A stretch of DNA of 64,000 nt, taken from NCBI RefSeq assembly GCF_963676485.1, contig NZ_OY781114.1, forward strand, positions 4,728,501 to 4,792,500, in the 5' to 3' direction. The notes beneath the pieces are model-generated. The model was not told the origin of the DNA. It made no database searches and saw nothing but the letters and a program-made list of their open reading frames with translations. Below, piece after piece: positions 44,751 through 53,471 of the stretch. The stretch comes from an uncultured Cohaesibacter sp. (GTDB lineage: Bacteria; Pseudomonadota; Alphaproteobacteria; Rhizobiales; Cohaesibacteraceae). The translations under genes were made by a program, and so were the position numbers. Numbering within the stretch: position 1 is the first letter of the stretch; each line of letters opens with the position of its first letter.

Positions 44751-44917
44751 AGAGTCATCTCCTGTCGGCGACAAGCCAAATTGGAGACGCTGTGGGAATC
44801 GAAGTATCGGCAAGGGATTGCTGGCGAAAAACAAGATACCAGACTATCTCTCTACCCAACGCTCACCCCGGCGTCTTGTTTAGAGGCGGCAAGGCTGAAA
44901 GTAGAATCAGCCTATAC

Positions 44918-45111
44918 CAGTCTGATGGCAGGTCTCCTGGCTCACGGTTCATCACAATTGATCAAACCTTCCCAACACCCCGGTGTCAGTGGATATCGCT
45001 AATCAATTGCTCGCCGCTTACAGTTGCGGGGGCAGCCATGGAGTCGGTCCCTGATGGGTAAGCCTCACCATGTTCCCTTTTCATTTTCTCACCACGCTTG
45101 GGCGAGAAAAA
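44918..45111 (-). promoter_or_regulatory. Cobalamin riboswitch upstream of the metal-uptake operon
   Basis: On the minus strand the B12-box region GAGCCAGGAGACCTGCC (plus positions 44927-44943) is clear, with the core AACTGTAAGCGG and CATGGCTGCCCCCGC upstream (about 45012-45043) and AAGGGAACATGGTGA at the 5' side (about 45068-45082). A TTTTCTC/GAGAAAA hairpin precedes it. It ends about 170 bases before the DUF4198 gene start. Binding of adenosylcobalamin would reduce metal uptake. Confidence 0.92.
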
Positions 45112-45216
45112 CCATCGAACAACTCATGTGTAGGATTGCGCGTAAGGCATGTCAACTCGCCTTTGGATCGCCTCCTGCTTTTGGCACAGAAAAGCTGAAT
45201 TAAATCAGCAATTTTC

Positions 45217-45846
45217 CTAATATTCGATCCCTTCCTGTGCTTTGACGCCAGACCGGAACGGATGCTTGATCAGGGTCATTTCCGTGACCAGATCCGCGAT
45301 CTCGATCAGTTCGTCTTTTGCGTTGCGGCCGGTGACGACAACATGGGTGTCATCGGGCTTTTCATCGCGCAAAAAGGCTACGATTTCCTCGATCGGCAAA
45401 TAGTCATAACGCAAAACGATATTCAGCTCATCGAGCAGCACAAAGCGGTTTTCCGGATCGAGAATTGCTTCCTTGGCGGCTTCCCATGCTGCGCGGGCAT
45501 TTTCGATATCCTTGTTGCGATCCTGGGTTTCCCATGTAAAGCCCTCGCCCATGGCTTTGATCGTGACTTGCTCGGGGAATTTCTCCAGCATGCGCTTTTC
45601 GCCCGAATCCCAAGCGCCCTTGACGAACTGGATGACAGCGATCTTGTGCCCATGCCCGATGGAGCGAAAGGCCATGCCGAAGGCAGCGGTGGATTTGCCC
45701 TTGCCCTTGCCCGTATGAACGATGATCAGGCCTTTTTCTTCTGTCTTGGTGGCGAGGATCTTTTCACGGGCGGCTTTTTTCTTTTTCATCTTTTCCGCAT
45801 GACGAGCGTCAAGCTCTTCCTGCGTCATACCGTCTGTCTTTTTCAT
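45217..45846 (-). CDS. cobO: Cob(I)yrinic acid a,c-diamide adenosyltransferase
   Basis: 209 residues (CobO/BtuR/CobA type). It transfers the adenosyl group of ATP to reduced cobalt. The P-loop IIVHTGKGKGKSTAAFGMAF and LLDELNIVLRYDYLP are signatures. The first 35 residues are a lysine-rich helical extension. Its ATG overlaps the cobN stop by four bases; it ends the DUF1636-cobW-cobN-cobO operon. Confidence 0.95.
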   Translation of the reverse strand: MKKTDGMTQEELDARHAEKMKKKKAAREKILATKTEEKGLIIVHTGKGKGKSTAAFGMAFRSIGHGHKIAVIQFVKGAWDSGEKRMLEKFPEQVTIKAMGEGFTWETQDRNKDIENARAAWEAAKEAILDPENRFVLLDELNIVLRYDYLPIEEIVAFLRDEKPDDTHVVVTGRNAKDELIEIADLVTEMTLIKHPFRSGVKAQEGIEY

Positions 45847-48800
45847 AGGAACTCCCCTTCCTGCTGAGTGGCTGGCTTCTTGTTTTCTTCCAGATTGAAC
45901 CGGGCGCTGTTGGATCTTGGCGTCCAGAGCCCGCGATCGAGGGCTTCAAGAAAGCGATCGATCATATCATCATAGGCGGGCCGGTTCTTGTCTTTGAGAA
46001 AATCGGCAACCGCATCATCTTCGATATAAGCTTCATAGAGCTGATCAAAATGATGATCGCCCACGGCGTTGGTCGTGGCTGCGAAGGCAAACAGATAATC
46101 GAGCGTTGCCGCAATCTCGAAAGCCCCCTTATAGCCATGGCGCATCACACCGGCGATCCATTTCGGGTTCGCAGCCCGTCCGCGCACAACGCGCGCAATT
46201 TCTTCATCCAGCGTTCGGATAACGGGGCGTTCAGCGCGGGAATGATCATTGTGATAAACCTTCGGTGCTGCACCGCGGAAACTCTCGACACTGGCCGCAA
46301 GACCGCCTTCAAACTGATAATAGTCATCTGAATCGAGCAAATCATGCTCGCGGTTGTCCTGATTCTGGATCACCGCATCGACCTTTGACAGTCGCCGTTT
46401 GAGGCTATCGGCAGCGCGATCGCCATATTGGCCAGCCCCATAGGCAAAGCCACCCCACGCCACAAAGGCTTCGGCAAAGTCCGAGCGTTTGTCCCAGATT
46501 TTCTCGTCAATCAAAGCCTGAAGGCCAGCGCCATAGGCCCCCGGCATGGAGCCGAAAACGCGGAATGTGGACTGCCTGCGAGCCAGATCTGCATCAACGC
46601 CTTGCGCTTCAGCCTCAGCCCTTTCGCGGCGCACGCGCGCGGCCAATGGATTGGCATCTTCGTCTTCATCCAGTTCGGAGACTTGCCGCACTGCGCTATC
46701 GAACAGATCGATCTGATGAGGGAAAGCATCGCGGAAAAAACCCGAGATGCGCAAGGTCACATCCACGCGCGGCCGCCGCAATTCCTCAAGTCTCAGCACC
46801 TCAATCCCTGTCACGCGTCCCGATGCGGGCTCCCAGACGGGGCGGACGCCAAGAAGCGCCAGAGCCTGCGCGATATCATCGCCACCCGTGCGCATGTTGG
46901 ATGTGCCCCAACAGGTCAGAACGATGGCCTGAAGCCATTCGCCTTCATCCTGAAAATGGCGCTCCATCAGTCGCTCTGCGGAGAGCTCTCCGATTGCCCA
47001 GGCCGTTTTGGAAGGCACAGACCGCACATCAACCGCAAAGAAATTGCGCCCAGTCGGCAGAACGTCCGGCCGCCCTCTCGTCGGTGCGCCAGAGGGGCCC
47101 GGTGGCACAAACCGCCCGCCAAGGCCCACCAGCAGATGGCTGGTTTCTTCAGGTCCGCAGGCATCAATCGCAGCGCCAAGGTCTGTGCCGATCCAATCAA
47201 GCACTGTTCTGGTTGCCACAAATTCGTCTGGACAGGTCACCTCACCCGCGACCAACGCCTTGGCCAGCAGTTCGATCCGCTCAACTGTATCACCGCAATG
47301 GCGCCACAGAGACGTTGAAAGGCCAGCGAGAAGATCGGGGCGCGGTCCGTCCCATTCTTTAGCAAAATCACAATCCAGCGGATCGAAGCGCGCACCAGAC
47401 ACTGTGAGCTCCAAATCCTGGGCAATCGCACGGTGAAGCGATTGTTGGGCCGGCTCATTGCCACGCGGCACACGCGCAATAGCGACCAGCAAGTCCGTCC
47501 GATAGCCCCCTTCCGGTGACGAACCCAAAATATGAAGCCCATCACGGATTTGCAGCTCTTTGAGATCACACAGATGAGTATCCAGTTGCTGCAGAGCGGT
47601 CTGGTTGTCGTCATCTGCGGCTACGCCGGCGTCTTTATCAAGACCTGTGCGATTGGCCAGAAAGCGTATTTCCTCTAAAAGCTTGTCCGAACGGCGCGGA
47701 TCCACTCCTTGCGCGGTGTAGAATTCATCCACCAGTGCCTCAAGCTCTTCGCCAGCCCCATGGCTTTCCGCGCGGGTGAGCGGCGGGGTCAGATGATCAA
47801 TGATCACCGCGCTTGTGCGCCGCTTGGCCTGACAGCCCTCACCGGGGTCGTTGACAATGAAGGGATAAAGGTGCGGCACCGGCCCGAGCACGGCTTCTGG
47901 ATAGCACGCCTCGCTCAGCGCCAGAGCCTTGCCCGGCAGCCATTCGAGATTGCCATGCTTGCCCGCATGTATGACAGCGTGGATGCCATAGATCCGGCGC
48001 AACCAGAAATAGAACGCAAAATAATTGTGCGGAGGCACCAGATCCGGATCGTGATAGGTCTCTTTCGGATCGATATTGTAGCCACGGGCTGGCTGCACCC
48101 CGACAGCAAGATTGCCAAAGGTGATGATCGCAAGCTGGAAGGCTTCGCCTGTGACCATTGGGTCATCCTCTGGTTGCCCCCATCGGGCCGCAACGCCTTC
48201 TTTGACCGCTTCTGGCAGTGCTTCGAACATGGCTCGATAGTCTGCCAAAGCCAACTGGTTCTCGCTCTGCCGGATGGCCTTGCCCAGCGCGTTTGTCGGT
48301 CCTTTCAGGATCTGCTGCATCAACGTATCAGCGTCGTCCGGGACAGGGCCAATCTGATAGCCCTCACGCTGCATTGCACGCATCAAGGCAACGACCGAGG
48401 CCGGACTATCCAGCCCGACACCATTGGCTATGCGGCTATCCTTGTTGGGATAATTTGCCAGAACCACGCCAACCTTGCGGTTCTCGGGGGCGGTATTACG
48501 TAGGCTAGCCCACCCCTTGGCCAAAGCGGCAACATACGCGATCCTGTCGCCATGGGGCACCAGTTCCACCGGCTTATAGTGTGTTTTGCTATCCAGCGCC
48601 CCTTCTTCCTTGAAGGCGATGGCGCGGCTGAGAATCCGTCCATCGAGCTCGGGCAACACCACATGCATGGCCAAGTCCCGTGCCGAAAGGCCACGCGGGC
48701 TTTCCTCCCATGCCAGTTTGCTGGAGCCAGACAGGATGACCTGCAATACCGGACAATCATATTGATCAAGGATGGTTGGTTCATAGGCCTGCCCTGCCTT

Positions 48801-49631
48801 GGAAAGCGCAAAAGCGGTGCAATTAAGCAGCACAGCGGGCGGCAACTGCGCCAGCACATCTCGCAAGAATTCCTGCGCTTCAAAATCCTTGAGGCTCGGC
48901 AGGAAGATCGGCAAAGCGTGCAATCCGTTTGCCTCAAGAGCCTCCGCCAGAGCGTCAACCGGCGCGGTCATGGCGCTCTGCACATAGGAGCGATAGAAGA
49001 GAATGGGCACCACCGGGTGCGGCGTTTCATTTGCCATCTGCGCCAGATAGCGCTGAAGGCCTTCTTTGCCACTGAAACTCTCGCCAGCCTTGAGGACACC
49101 AACGCGCGGCAACGGCACTGGATGCGGGACAGCCTCCGGGTCACCCGAAATCAGCGCCTCGGCAAAACGAAGCGCCAAGGCCATATTTTCCGAACCGCCT
49201 TCAACACAATAGCGCCAGACCTGACGCACGACGACGACCGGTTCACTGGACCATTCCGCAAGGCTTTCATCCCACTTGTCATCCCCCGGCATGACGAGCA
49301 GCTTGATATCATAGCCGCGGGCAAGCTTCTTGAGCTGTTCCAACCCGTAGCGCCAATATTCAACGCCCCCTAAGAGGCGCAATATGATGACCTTTGCGTG
49401 GCTGGCGGTCTGATCCACATAAAGATCGACCGAATAAGGATGCCCCAATGCCATCAGGTTGGCAAGGCGCACCGACGCAGCCTCATCCGAGCGAGACCGT
49501 GCCGACATGGCAAATGCAGATAGCTCGCTGTCCGCCGAAGACAGAATGAGGATATCACCGGGGCTTTGCCCCAGATCTACAGCTTCCTCGCCATCATCGA
49601 TCCGTCCTGCATCAGGCGCCAGAATATGCAT
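45843..49631 (-). CDS. cobN: Cobaltochelatase large subunit CobN
   Basis: 1,262 residues, the normal CobN length. CobN inserts cobalt into hydrogenobyrinic acid a,c-diamide late in the pathway, with AAA+ partners CobS and CobT (chelatase subunits, not the enzymes of those names at 5-7 kb) that are not in this window. Recognisable regions: HAVIHAGKHGNLEWLPGKAL, LTCWGTSNMRTGGDDIAQAL and NPKWIAGVMRHGYKGAFEIA. Its coexistence with cbiX, which inserts cobalt early, is notable. It follows cobW by 29 bp. Confidence 0.95.
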   Translation of the reverse strand: MHILAPDAGRIDDGEEAVDLGQSPGDILILSSADSELSAFAMSARSRSDEAASVRLANLMALGHPYSVDLYVDQTASHAKVIILRLLGGVEYWRYGLEQLKKLARGYDIKLLVMPGDDKWDESLAEWSSEPVVVVRQVWRYCVEGGSENMALALRFAEALISGDPEAVPHPVPLPRVGVLKAGESFSGKEGLQRYLAQMANETPHPVVPILFYRSYVQSAMTAPVDALAEALEANGLHALPIFLPSLKDFEAQEFLRDVLAQLPPAVLLNCTAFALSKAGQAYEPTILDQYDCPVLQVILSGSSKLAWEESPRGLSARDLAMHVVLPELDGRILSRAIAFKEEGALDSKTHYKPVELVPHGDRIAYVAALAKGWASLRNTAPENRKVGVVLANYPNKDSRIANGVGLDSPASVVALMRAMQREGYQIGPVPDDADTLMQQILKGPTNALGKAIRQSENQLALADYRAMFEALPEAVKEGVAARWGQPEDDPMVTGEAFQLAIITFGNLAVGVQPARGYNIDPKETYHDPDLVPPHNYFAFYFWLRRIYGIHAVIHAGKHGNLEWLPGKALALSEACYPEAVLGPVPHLYPFIVNDPGEGCQAKRRTSAVIIDHLTPPLTRAESHGAGEELEALVDEFYTAQGVDPRRSDKLLEEIRFLANRTGLDKDAGVAADDDNQTALQQLDTHLCDLKELQIRDGLHILGSSPEGGYRTDLLVAIARVPRGNEPAQQSLHRAIAQDLELTVSGARFDPLDCDFAKEWDGPRPDLLAGLSTSLWRHCGDTVERIELLAKALVAGEVTCPDEFVATRTVLDWIGTDLGAAIDACGPEETSHLLVGLGGRFVPPGPSGAPTRGRPDVLPTGRNFFAVDVRSVPSKTAWAIGELSAERLMERHFQDEGEWLQAIVLTCWGTSNMRTGGDDIAQALALLGVRPVWEPASGRVTGIEVLRLEELRRPRVDVTLRISGFFRDAFPHQIDLFDSAVRQVSELDEDEDANPLAARVRRERAEAEAQGVDADLARRQSTFRVFGSMPGAYGAGLQALIDEKIWDKRSDFAEAFVAWGGFAYGAGQYGDRAADSLKRRLSKVDAVIQNQDNREHDLLDSDDYYQFEGGLAASVESFRGAAPKVYHNDHSRAERPVIRTLDEEIARVVRGRAANPKWIAGVMRHGYKGAFEIAATLDYLFAFAATTNAVGDHHFDQLYEAYIEDDAVADFLKDKNRPAYDDMIDRFLEALDRGLWTPRSNSARFNLEENKKPATQQEGEFL

Positions 49632-49660
49632 GTCGGTACGGTCCTTGTTATCTTTGGTCT

Positions 49661-50770
49661 TTAGCCGAGGGTCTTGTTGGCGCGGTCCAGATCAAAATCC
49701 TTAAGGCCAATTACCACCAGTCCGGTGGATGTTTCCGCCCCCGGATCGAACCAGCTTTCCACCCGGCGCCCGACAGCCTGCACAACAACACGAGCCTTTT
49801 TGCCTTCGATAGACGCGTAGCCTTTGACGCGCAGAACGCCAGACTGGGCCAAGACATCCGACACCGCCTGTTTGAGGGCATCCATGGTCTCAAAGGCACG
49901 TGGTGCAACCACAGCCGAATGAAAATCATCATGGTCGTGGTGATGATGGTGGTGGTGATGGTCATCATGATCATCATGATCATCATGATCATCGTGGTCG
50001 TGATCATGGTCATCATCGTGATGATGATCGTGTGCAGCCTCGCGGCTGTCGAGATCTTCTTCCGCCCCCGCTTCCAGCCCCAGAAGGATTGCCGTGGATA
50101 CATTGCCGTTGGCTGAATGGATGGTTTTCACGCCATCGCGTCGATGCTCGGAAATGATGGCTTCCACGCGTTCCATGGCATCCTCATCAACGAGGTCGGC
50201 CTTGGAGATCACGATCATGTCGGCGCATTTGAGCTGATCGTTGAACAGCTCGTCGATCGGGCTTTCATGGTCGATGGAATCGTCCTGTTCGCGCTGGCGC
50301 GCAACGGCTTCCTCATCGGCGCTATAGTGGCCTTCGCTAAGGGCAGCAGCATCGGCGATGGTGATCACCCCATCAACGGTCACGGAAGCTCGCACGCTTG
50401 GCCATTGGAAGGCCTGAACAAGAGGCTGAGGCAAAGCAAGCCCGGAGGTTTCGATGACAATGTGATCCGGGCGTGGTTCGCGCTGGAGCAGCATTTCCAT
50501 GGTCGGCAAAAATTCATCGGCCACCGTGCAGCAAATGCAGCCATTTTTCAGCTCGACAACATCATCTTCGGTGCAATTGGGGTTGCCGCAGCTGGAGATC
50601 ATCTCGCCGTCGAACCCCATATCGCCAAATTCATTGACGATGAGGGCAATTTTCTTGTCCCCGGCCTGTTCGATCAGCTGGCGGATAAGCGTGGTTTTGC
50701 CAGAGCCAAGAAAACCGGTCACAACGGTGGCTGGAATTTTGCGCGATGACAGAGGAGCCTTGAAAGACAT
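49661..50770 (-). CDS. cobW: CobW GTP-binding metal chaperone
   Basis: 369 residues of the COG0523 G3E GTPase family. P-loop VTGFLGSGKTTLIRQL, the metal-binding motif GCICCTVADEF, and SKADLVDED (guanine recognition) are present. A loop around residues 245-280 is nearly all His and Asp. CobW is thought to deliver cobalt to CobN; the cobW-cobN order here fits that. It follows the DUF1636 gene by nine bases. Confidence 0.95.
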   Translation of the reverse strand: MSFKAPLSSRKIPATVVTGFLGSGKTTLIRQLIEQAGDKKIALIVNEFGDMGFDGEMISSCGNPNCTEDDVVELKNGCICCTVADEFLPTMEMLLQREPRPDHIVIETSGLALPQPLVQAFQWPSVRASVTVDGVITIADAAALSEGHYSADEEAVARQREQDDSIDHESPIDELFNDQLKCADMIVISKADLVDEDAMERVEAIISEHRRDGVKTIHSANGNVSTAILLGLEAGAEEDLDSREAAHDHHHDDDHDHDHDDHDDHDDHDDHHHHHHHHDHDDFHSAVVAPRAFETMDALKQAVSDVLAQSGVLRVKGYASIEGKKARVVVQAVGRRVESWFDPGAETSTGLVVIGLKDFDLDRANKTLG

Positions 50771-50779
50771 GATGAGCCT

Positions 50780-51196
50780 CTAGGAGTCGTTTGAGAGTTC
50801 TGAAGGGAAAGGATGCAACCGGGCTATGGTGTTCTTGCGAATATGTTGAGGGCGCTCGCGCCATTGCGGCAGACCGTCTTCGGCCTCAACATAGCTTTTC
50901 GCGAAGGCAACAAGATCATCCACCCGCTCCGCGCTGCTGTCGAGCTCGCCGACGACGAACTGGTATTTGTCCTTCGCCAGAAGAGCGGCAACACAGCTGC
51001 GTTTGCAACTGCTCATGCAGCGAACGGCCTGAATGGAGAGTTTGCCTTCCATGCTAGGGTCGGCCTCAACAGCCGCTTGCACTGCGCACAGGAGCTTTTC
51101 GCCTTCGGGGCTTTCAGTCTCCAGTCTTTCCGGATTCTGTTTGACTGCCGCACTGTTGCATGTGCTGCAGATTTGCAAGATTGCCTTATTTTTCAA
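50780..51196 (-). CDS. DUF1636 family metal-binding (ferredoxin-like) protein
   Basis: 138 residues with cysteines arranged ICSTCNS near residue 10 and RCMSSCKRSC near residue 60, like thioredoxin-fold 2Fe-2S proteins. DUF1636 genes commonly accompany cobW in cobalamin loci, where they may supply electrons or metal. It is the first gene after the second cobalamin riboswitch, which ties its expression to cobalamin status. The biochemical role is not known. Confidence 0.8.
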   Translation of the reverse strand: MKNKAILQICSTCNSAAVKQNPERLETESPEGEKLLCAVQAAVEADPSMEGKLSIQAVRCMSSCKRSCVAALLAKDKYQFVVGELDSSAERVDDLVAFAKSYVEAEDGLPQWRERPQHIRKNTIARLHPFPSELSNDS

Positions 51197-51339
51197 CGCA
51201 TGATCCTAACTTCGCATCAAAGCGCGAGGCTTATGATGCCGAGTTCAACGAAACACGCCGATAGCAGGGAGGAAAAAGCAAGGAAGCAAAAATCAATTTG
51301 CCTCATCTCCGATACACCCCGACCGGTTAGTGAGAATAG

Positions 51340-51525
51340 TAGCGGCTGGCAGGTCTCCTGGCTCACGGTTTTGCGCCCTGCTCCCTTCCCAAACCATATG
51401 GTTCAGTGGTTTAAAACAAGGCAATCCGCTTACAGTTGCGGGGGCAGCCATGGCATAGGCCCCGAGTTGGGTCGTCCGCACCATGTTCCCTTTTCATCTT
51501 CCCTGAGTCTGTCGAGGGAAGAACC
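51340..51525 (-). promoter_or_regulatory. Cobalamin riboswitch upstream of DUF1636-cobW-cobN-cobO
   Basis: Minus strand: GAGCCAGGAGACCTGCCA (plus 51347-51364) is the B12 box; AACTGTAAGCGG and CATGGCTGCCCCCGC lie near 51427-51457, and AAAAGGGAACATGG near 51481-51494. A CTTCCCT/AGGGAAG hairpin follows at about 51499-51521, mirroring the extra hairpin of the first switch. It precedes the DUF1636 start by about 140 bases. Confidence 0.92.
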
Positions 51526-51644
51526 ATCCGCACTCTTTTTGCGTGATTGAACAGCTGATGTCAATCTTGTTCAAAATCATTTTGAAACCGCATACAAGCT
51601 ATTCCAAGCTCGTTATGTTGGCCGCCAAATGATGGCAACAAATA

Positions 51645-51675
51645 AAAAGCCCGACACCGGATGGATCGGACTTTT
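51645..51675 (-). terminator. Terminator after the rpiB operon
   Basis: AAAAGCCCGA and TCGGACTTTT pair around an 11-base loop with one mismatch, and on the minus strand a TTTTTATTT tract follows. It lies downstream of rpiB and about 120 bp upstream of the second cobalamin riboswitch. Confidence 0.65.
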
Positions 51676-51757
51676 CAGATTTCATTTTGCCTCAACGATT
51701 GATAGATCGCGGGGAACAATCGCTTTGAACATATGACCGAGGCTCTGCGCCGGATAC

Positions 51758-52219
51758 CTATCGATTGCGCGCATCCAGCTCATCAATGGCATTGACGTTC
51801 CCTGCAGAGCGCCCGTTGGCATCGAAGAATTCTGTATTCTCAAAAAAGGTATCGGCAATGGACTTCGCCAGCTCGGCGCCAATGACACGCGCGCCCATCG
51901 TTATGATCTGGGCGTTGTTGGATAGCGCCGCACGCTCGGCGGAATAAGTATCATGACATTGTGCTGCGCGGATGCCGTGCACCTTGTTGGCTGACATGGC
52001 AACTCCGATGCCTGTGCCACAGCAAAGAATAGCGCGATCATATTCGCCATTCACAACAGCCGTTGCGACGCGCTCGGCCATGTTGGCGTAGAATGGATCG
52101 GCGGCGCCGGAAATCCTTGAGACCTCGGACACCTCATATTTGCCCTGACCTGCAAGATATTCTGCCAAAATGTGGGCAAGGCCTTCGCCTGCACTGTCAC
52201 CTGCAACAGCAATTCTCAT
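51758..52219 (-). CDS. rpiB: RpiB/LacAB-family sugar-phosphate isomerase
   Basis: 153 residues. RpiB signatures are present: [19 protein letters not shown] at the start, [18 protein letters not shown] with the catalytic Cys, and [20 protein letters not shown]. The family isomerises ribose-5-phosphate to ribulose-5-phosphate, or tetrose and allose phosphates in specialised clusters. GGGAGAAA precedes the ATG. Sitting with DeoR, transketolase, DhaKL and aldolases, it probably serves a sugar pathway rather than housekeeping pentose metabolism. Confidence 0.88.
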   Translation of the reverse strand: MRIAVAGDSAGEGLAHILAEYLAGQGKYEVSEVSRISGAADPFYANMAERVATAVVNGEYDRAILCCGTGIGVAMSANKVHGIRAAQCHDTYSAERAALSNNAQIITMGARVIGAELAKSIADTFFENTEFFDANGRSAGNVNAIDELDARNR

Positions 52220-52235
52220 GATATTTCTCCCTATT

Positions 52236-52514
52236 CTAACTGCTGGTCATGAACAGCGACACACTCTCCCGGGCTTTCGAAACAATCCCAAAGCCTCCAT
52301 GCAATGAACCCTGACGGGGAGACATTGCATATGGTCGCTGGATCCTTCTCCGGGAGCCGGAGCAAATGAATGCGTGCCGGGCCAGAGAAAAGGAGGAGGC
52401 ATTTGCATGCGCTAGCAAAGCAGCCGCATTCGCCTCAAGGGGCAAAAGAGCAACAAGCCTTTGCTCTAAAGAGAAACCGCACCACCTGACCGCAGCATCA
52501 AACAGGGCTTTCAT
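52236..52514 (-). CDS. Doubtful 92-residue frame between the DeoR regulator and rpiB
   Basis: Its ATG overlaps the stop of the DeoR regulator gene by four bases (ATGA), which favours translation, and it fills an otherwise empty gap of about 290 bp. But the sequence ([20 protein letters not shown] at the start) resembles no family I recognise and has an unusual composition with many Ser, Ala and Arg. It may be spurious or the relic of a lost enzyme gene. Confidence 0.25.
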   Translation of the reverse strand: MKALFDAAVRWCGFSLEQRLVALLPLEANAAALLAHANASSFSLARHAFICSGSRRRIQRPYAMSPRQGSLHGGFGIVSKARESVSLFMTSS

Positions 52515-53293
52515 GCGCCCTCTCCGTTGACTTGATTGGCAATTGTCAAGCTGAGGCCTGCTCCCTCAATGGCAGACATGGCTTCTAGAGAAGGGGCAGC
52601 ATCGGTTATAATGTGATCAAACTCATCAAGATCTGCGAGCTTGTGCAGGGCTGTGTGATCAAAGCGCACATGATTGACCAACAAACAGCACACCGTGCTT
52701 GAGCTCATCATGGCCCGTTTGCTTTTGACCACCACATCATCCATATGGAAAACTTCCAACCCGGAGATGGCCGGAGTGGAGATAAAGGAAATGTCAGCGC
52801 GGAGATTGGCCAGGCATGTTTCGGTCAAGCTGCCAAAATAGGCGTTGAATTTGCTCGAATAGCTTCCCCCCAGCGAGATCAGGGTGATGCCGGATTCAGG
52901 CCGCAGGGCATCAAGAATTGCGGCATTGTTGGTGATCACGGTCAGCGGGCGCTTTCTTGGCAGATATTTGCCCAGAAATGCCGCCATCGAGCCATCGTTG
53001 ACCATGACGGTCATGCCCGGATCAATGAGCCTCAAGGCAGCCTCTGCCATGGATATTTTCGCGTCCTGACTTTGTCTTTCACGATATCTGAAGTCGCTTT
53101 CAAAGCGGGTGCCGGACTCAATGGTCGCACCACCACGGATCTTGCGGATCATACCTTTGGATTCCAGATCATCCAGATCCCGGTGAATGGTCATTTTGGA
53201 TACAACAAACTGCTCTGACAGCTTGTCGACCTCAACTTCACCCTGGTTGACCAGAAGGTCCATGATCGCCTTTTGACGGTCCTCGCGCTTCAT
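52511..53293 (-). CDS. DeoR/GlpR family transcriptional regulator
   Basis: About 260 residues. The N-terminal helix-turn-helix shows RQKAIMDLLVNQGEVEVDKL and MTIHRDLDDLESKGMIRKIR, and the C-terminal sugar-phosphate sensor domain shows TVMVNDGSMAAFLGKYL. The start at 53293 is chosen because AAAGGAG precedes it. It is divergent from transketolase; the repeats in the gap are the likely operator. It probably responds to a phosphorylated intermediate of the sugar pathway. Confidence 0.88.
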   Translation of the reverse strand: MKREDRQKAIMDLLVNQGEVEVDKLSEQFVVSKMTIHRDLDDLESKGMIRKIRGGATIESGTRFESDFRYRERQSQDAKISMAEAALRLIDPGMTVMVNDGSMAAFLGKYLPRKRPLTVITNNAAILDALRPESGITLISLGGSYSSKFNAYFGSLTETCLANLRADISFISTPAISGLEVFHMDDVVVKSKRAMMSSSTVCCLLVNHVRFDHTALHKLADLDEFDHIITDAAPSLEAMSAIEGAGLSLTIANQVNGEGA

Positions 53294-53364
53294 ACGGGCT
53301 CCTTTCGAATCCATCTGTTGTTACGCAAGGGGCAACTATCGGACAGACTCGAGAAAAATTCAAT

Positions 53365-53413
53365 ATCACATATATTTCACATTTATAATCACATTTCAAA
53401 TGTTATTTTGTGA
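53365..53413. promoter_or_regulatory. Phased TCACAT repeats, probable DeoR-family operator
   Basis: TCACAT occurs three times on the plus strand at 53366, 53377 and 53389 (11- and 12-bp spacing, one helical turn), and an inverted TGTGA lies at 53409-53413. They sit in the divergent gap between the DeoR regulator and transketolase genes. Face-to-face repeats of this sort fit cooperative binding by the regulator. Confidence 0.6.
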
Positions 53414-53471
53414 TTTTTGTTGCGTTTTTTAACGCGAAGGTGTAGTCCGAAGTCAACATGGAGGGAAAACT

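Noticed and set aside
49919-50116. Plus-strand frame rich in Met, Ile and Val
   Set aside because: Antisense artefact of the CobW histidine/aspartate loop; also a low-complexity repeat, not a gene.
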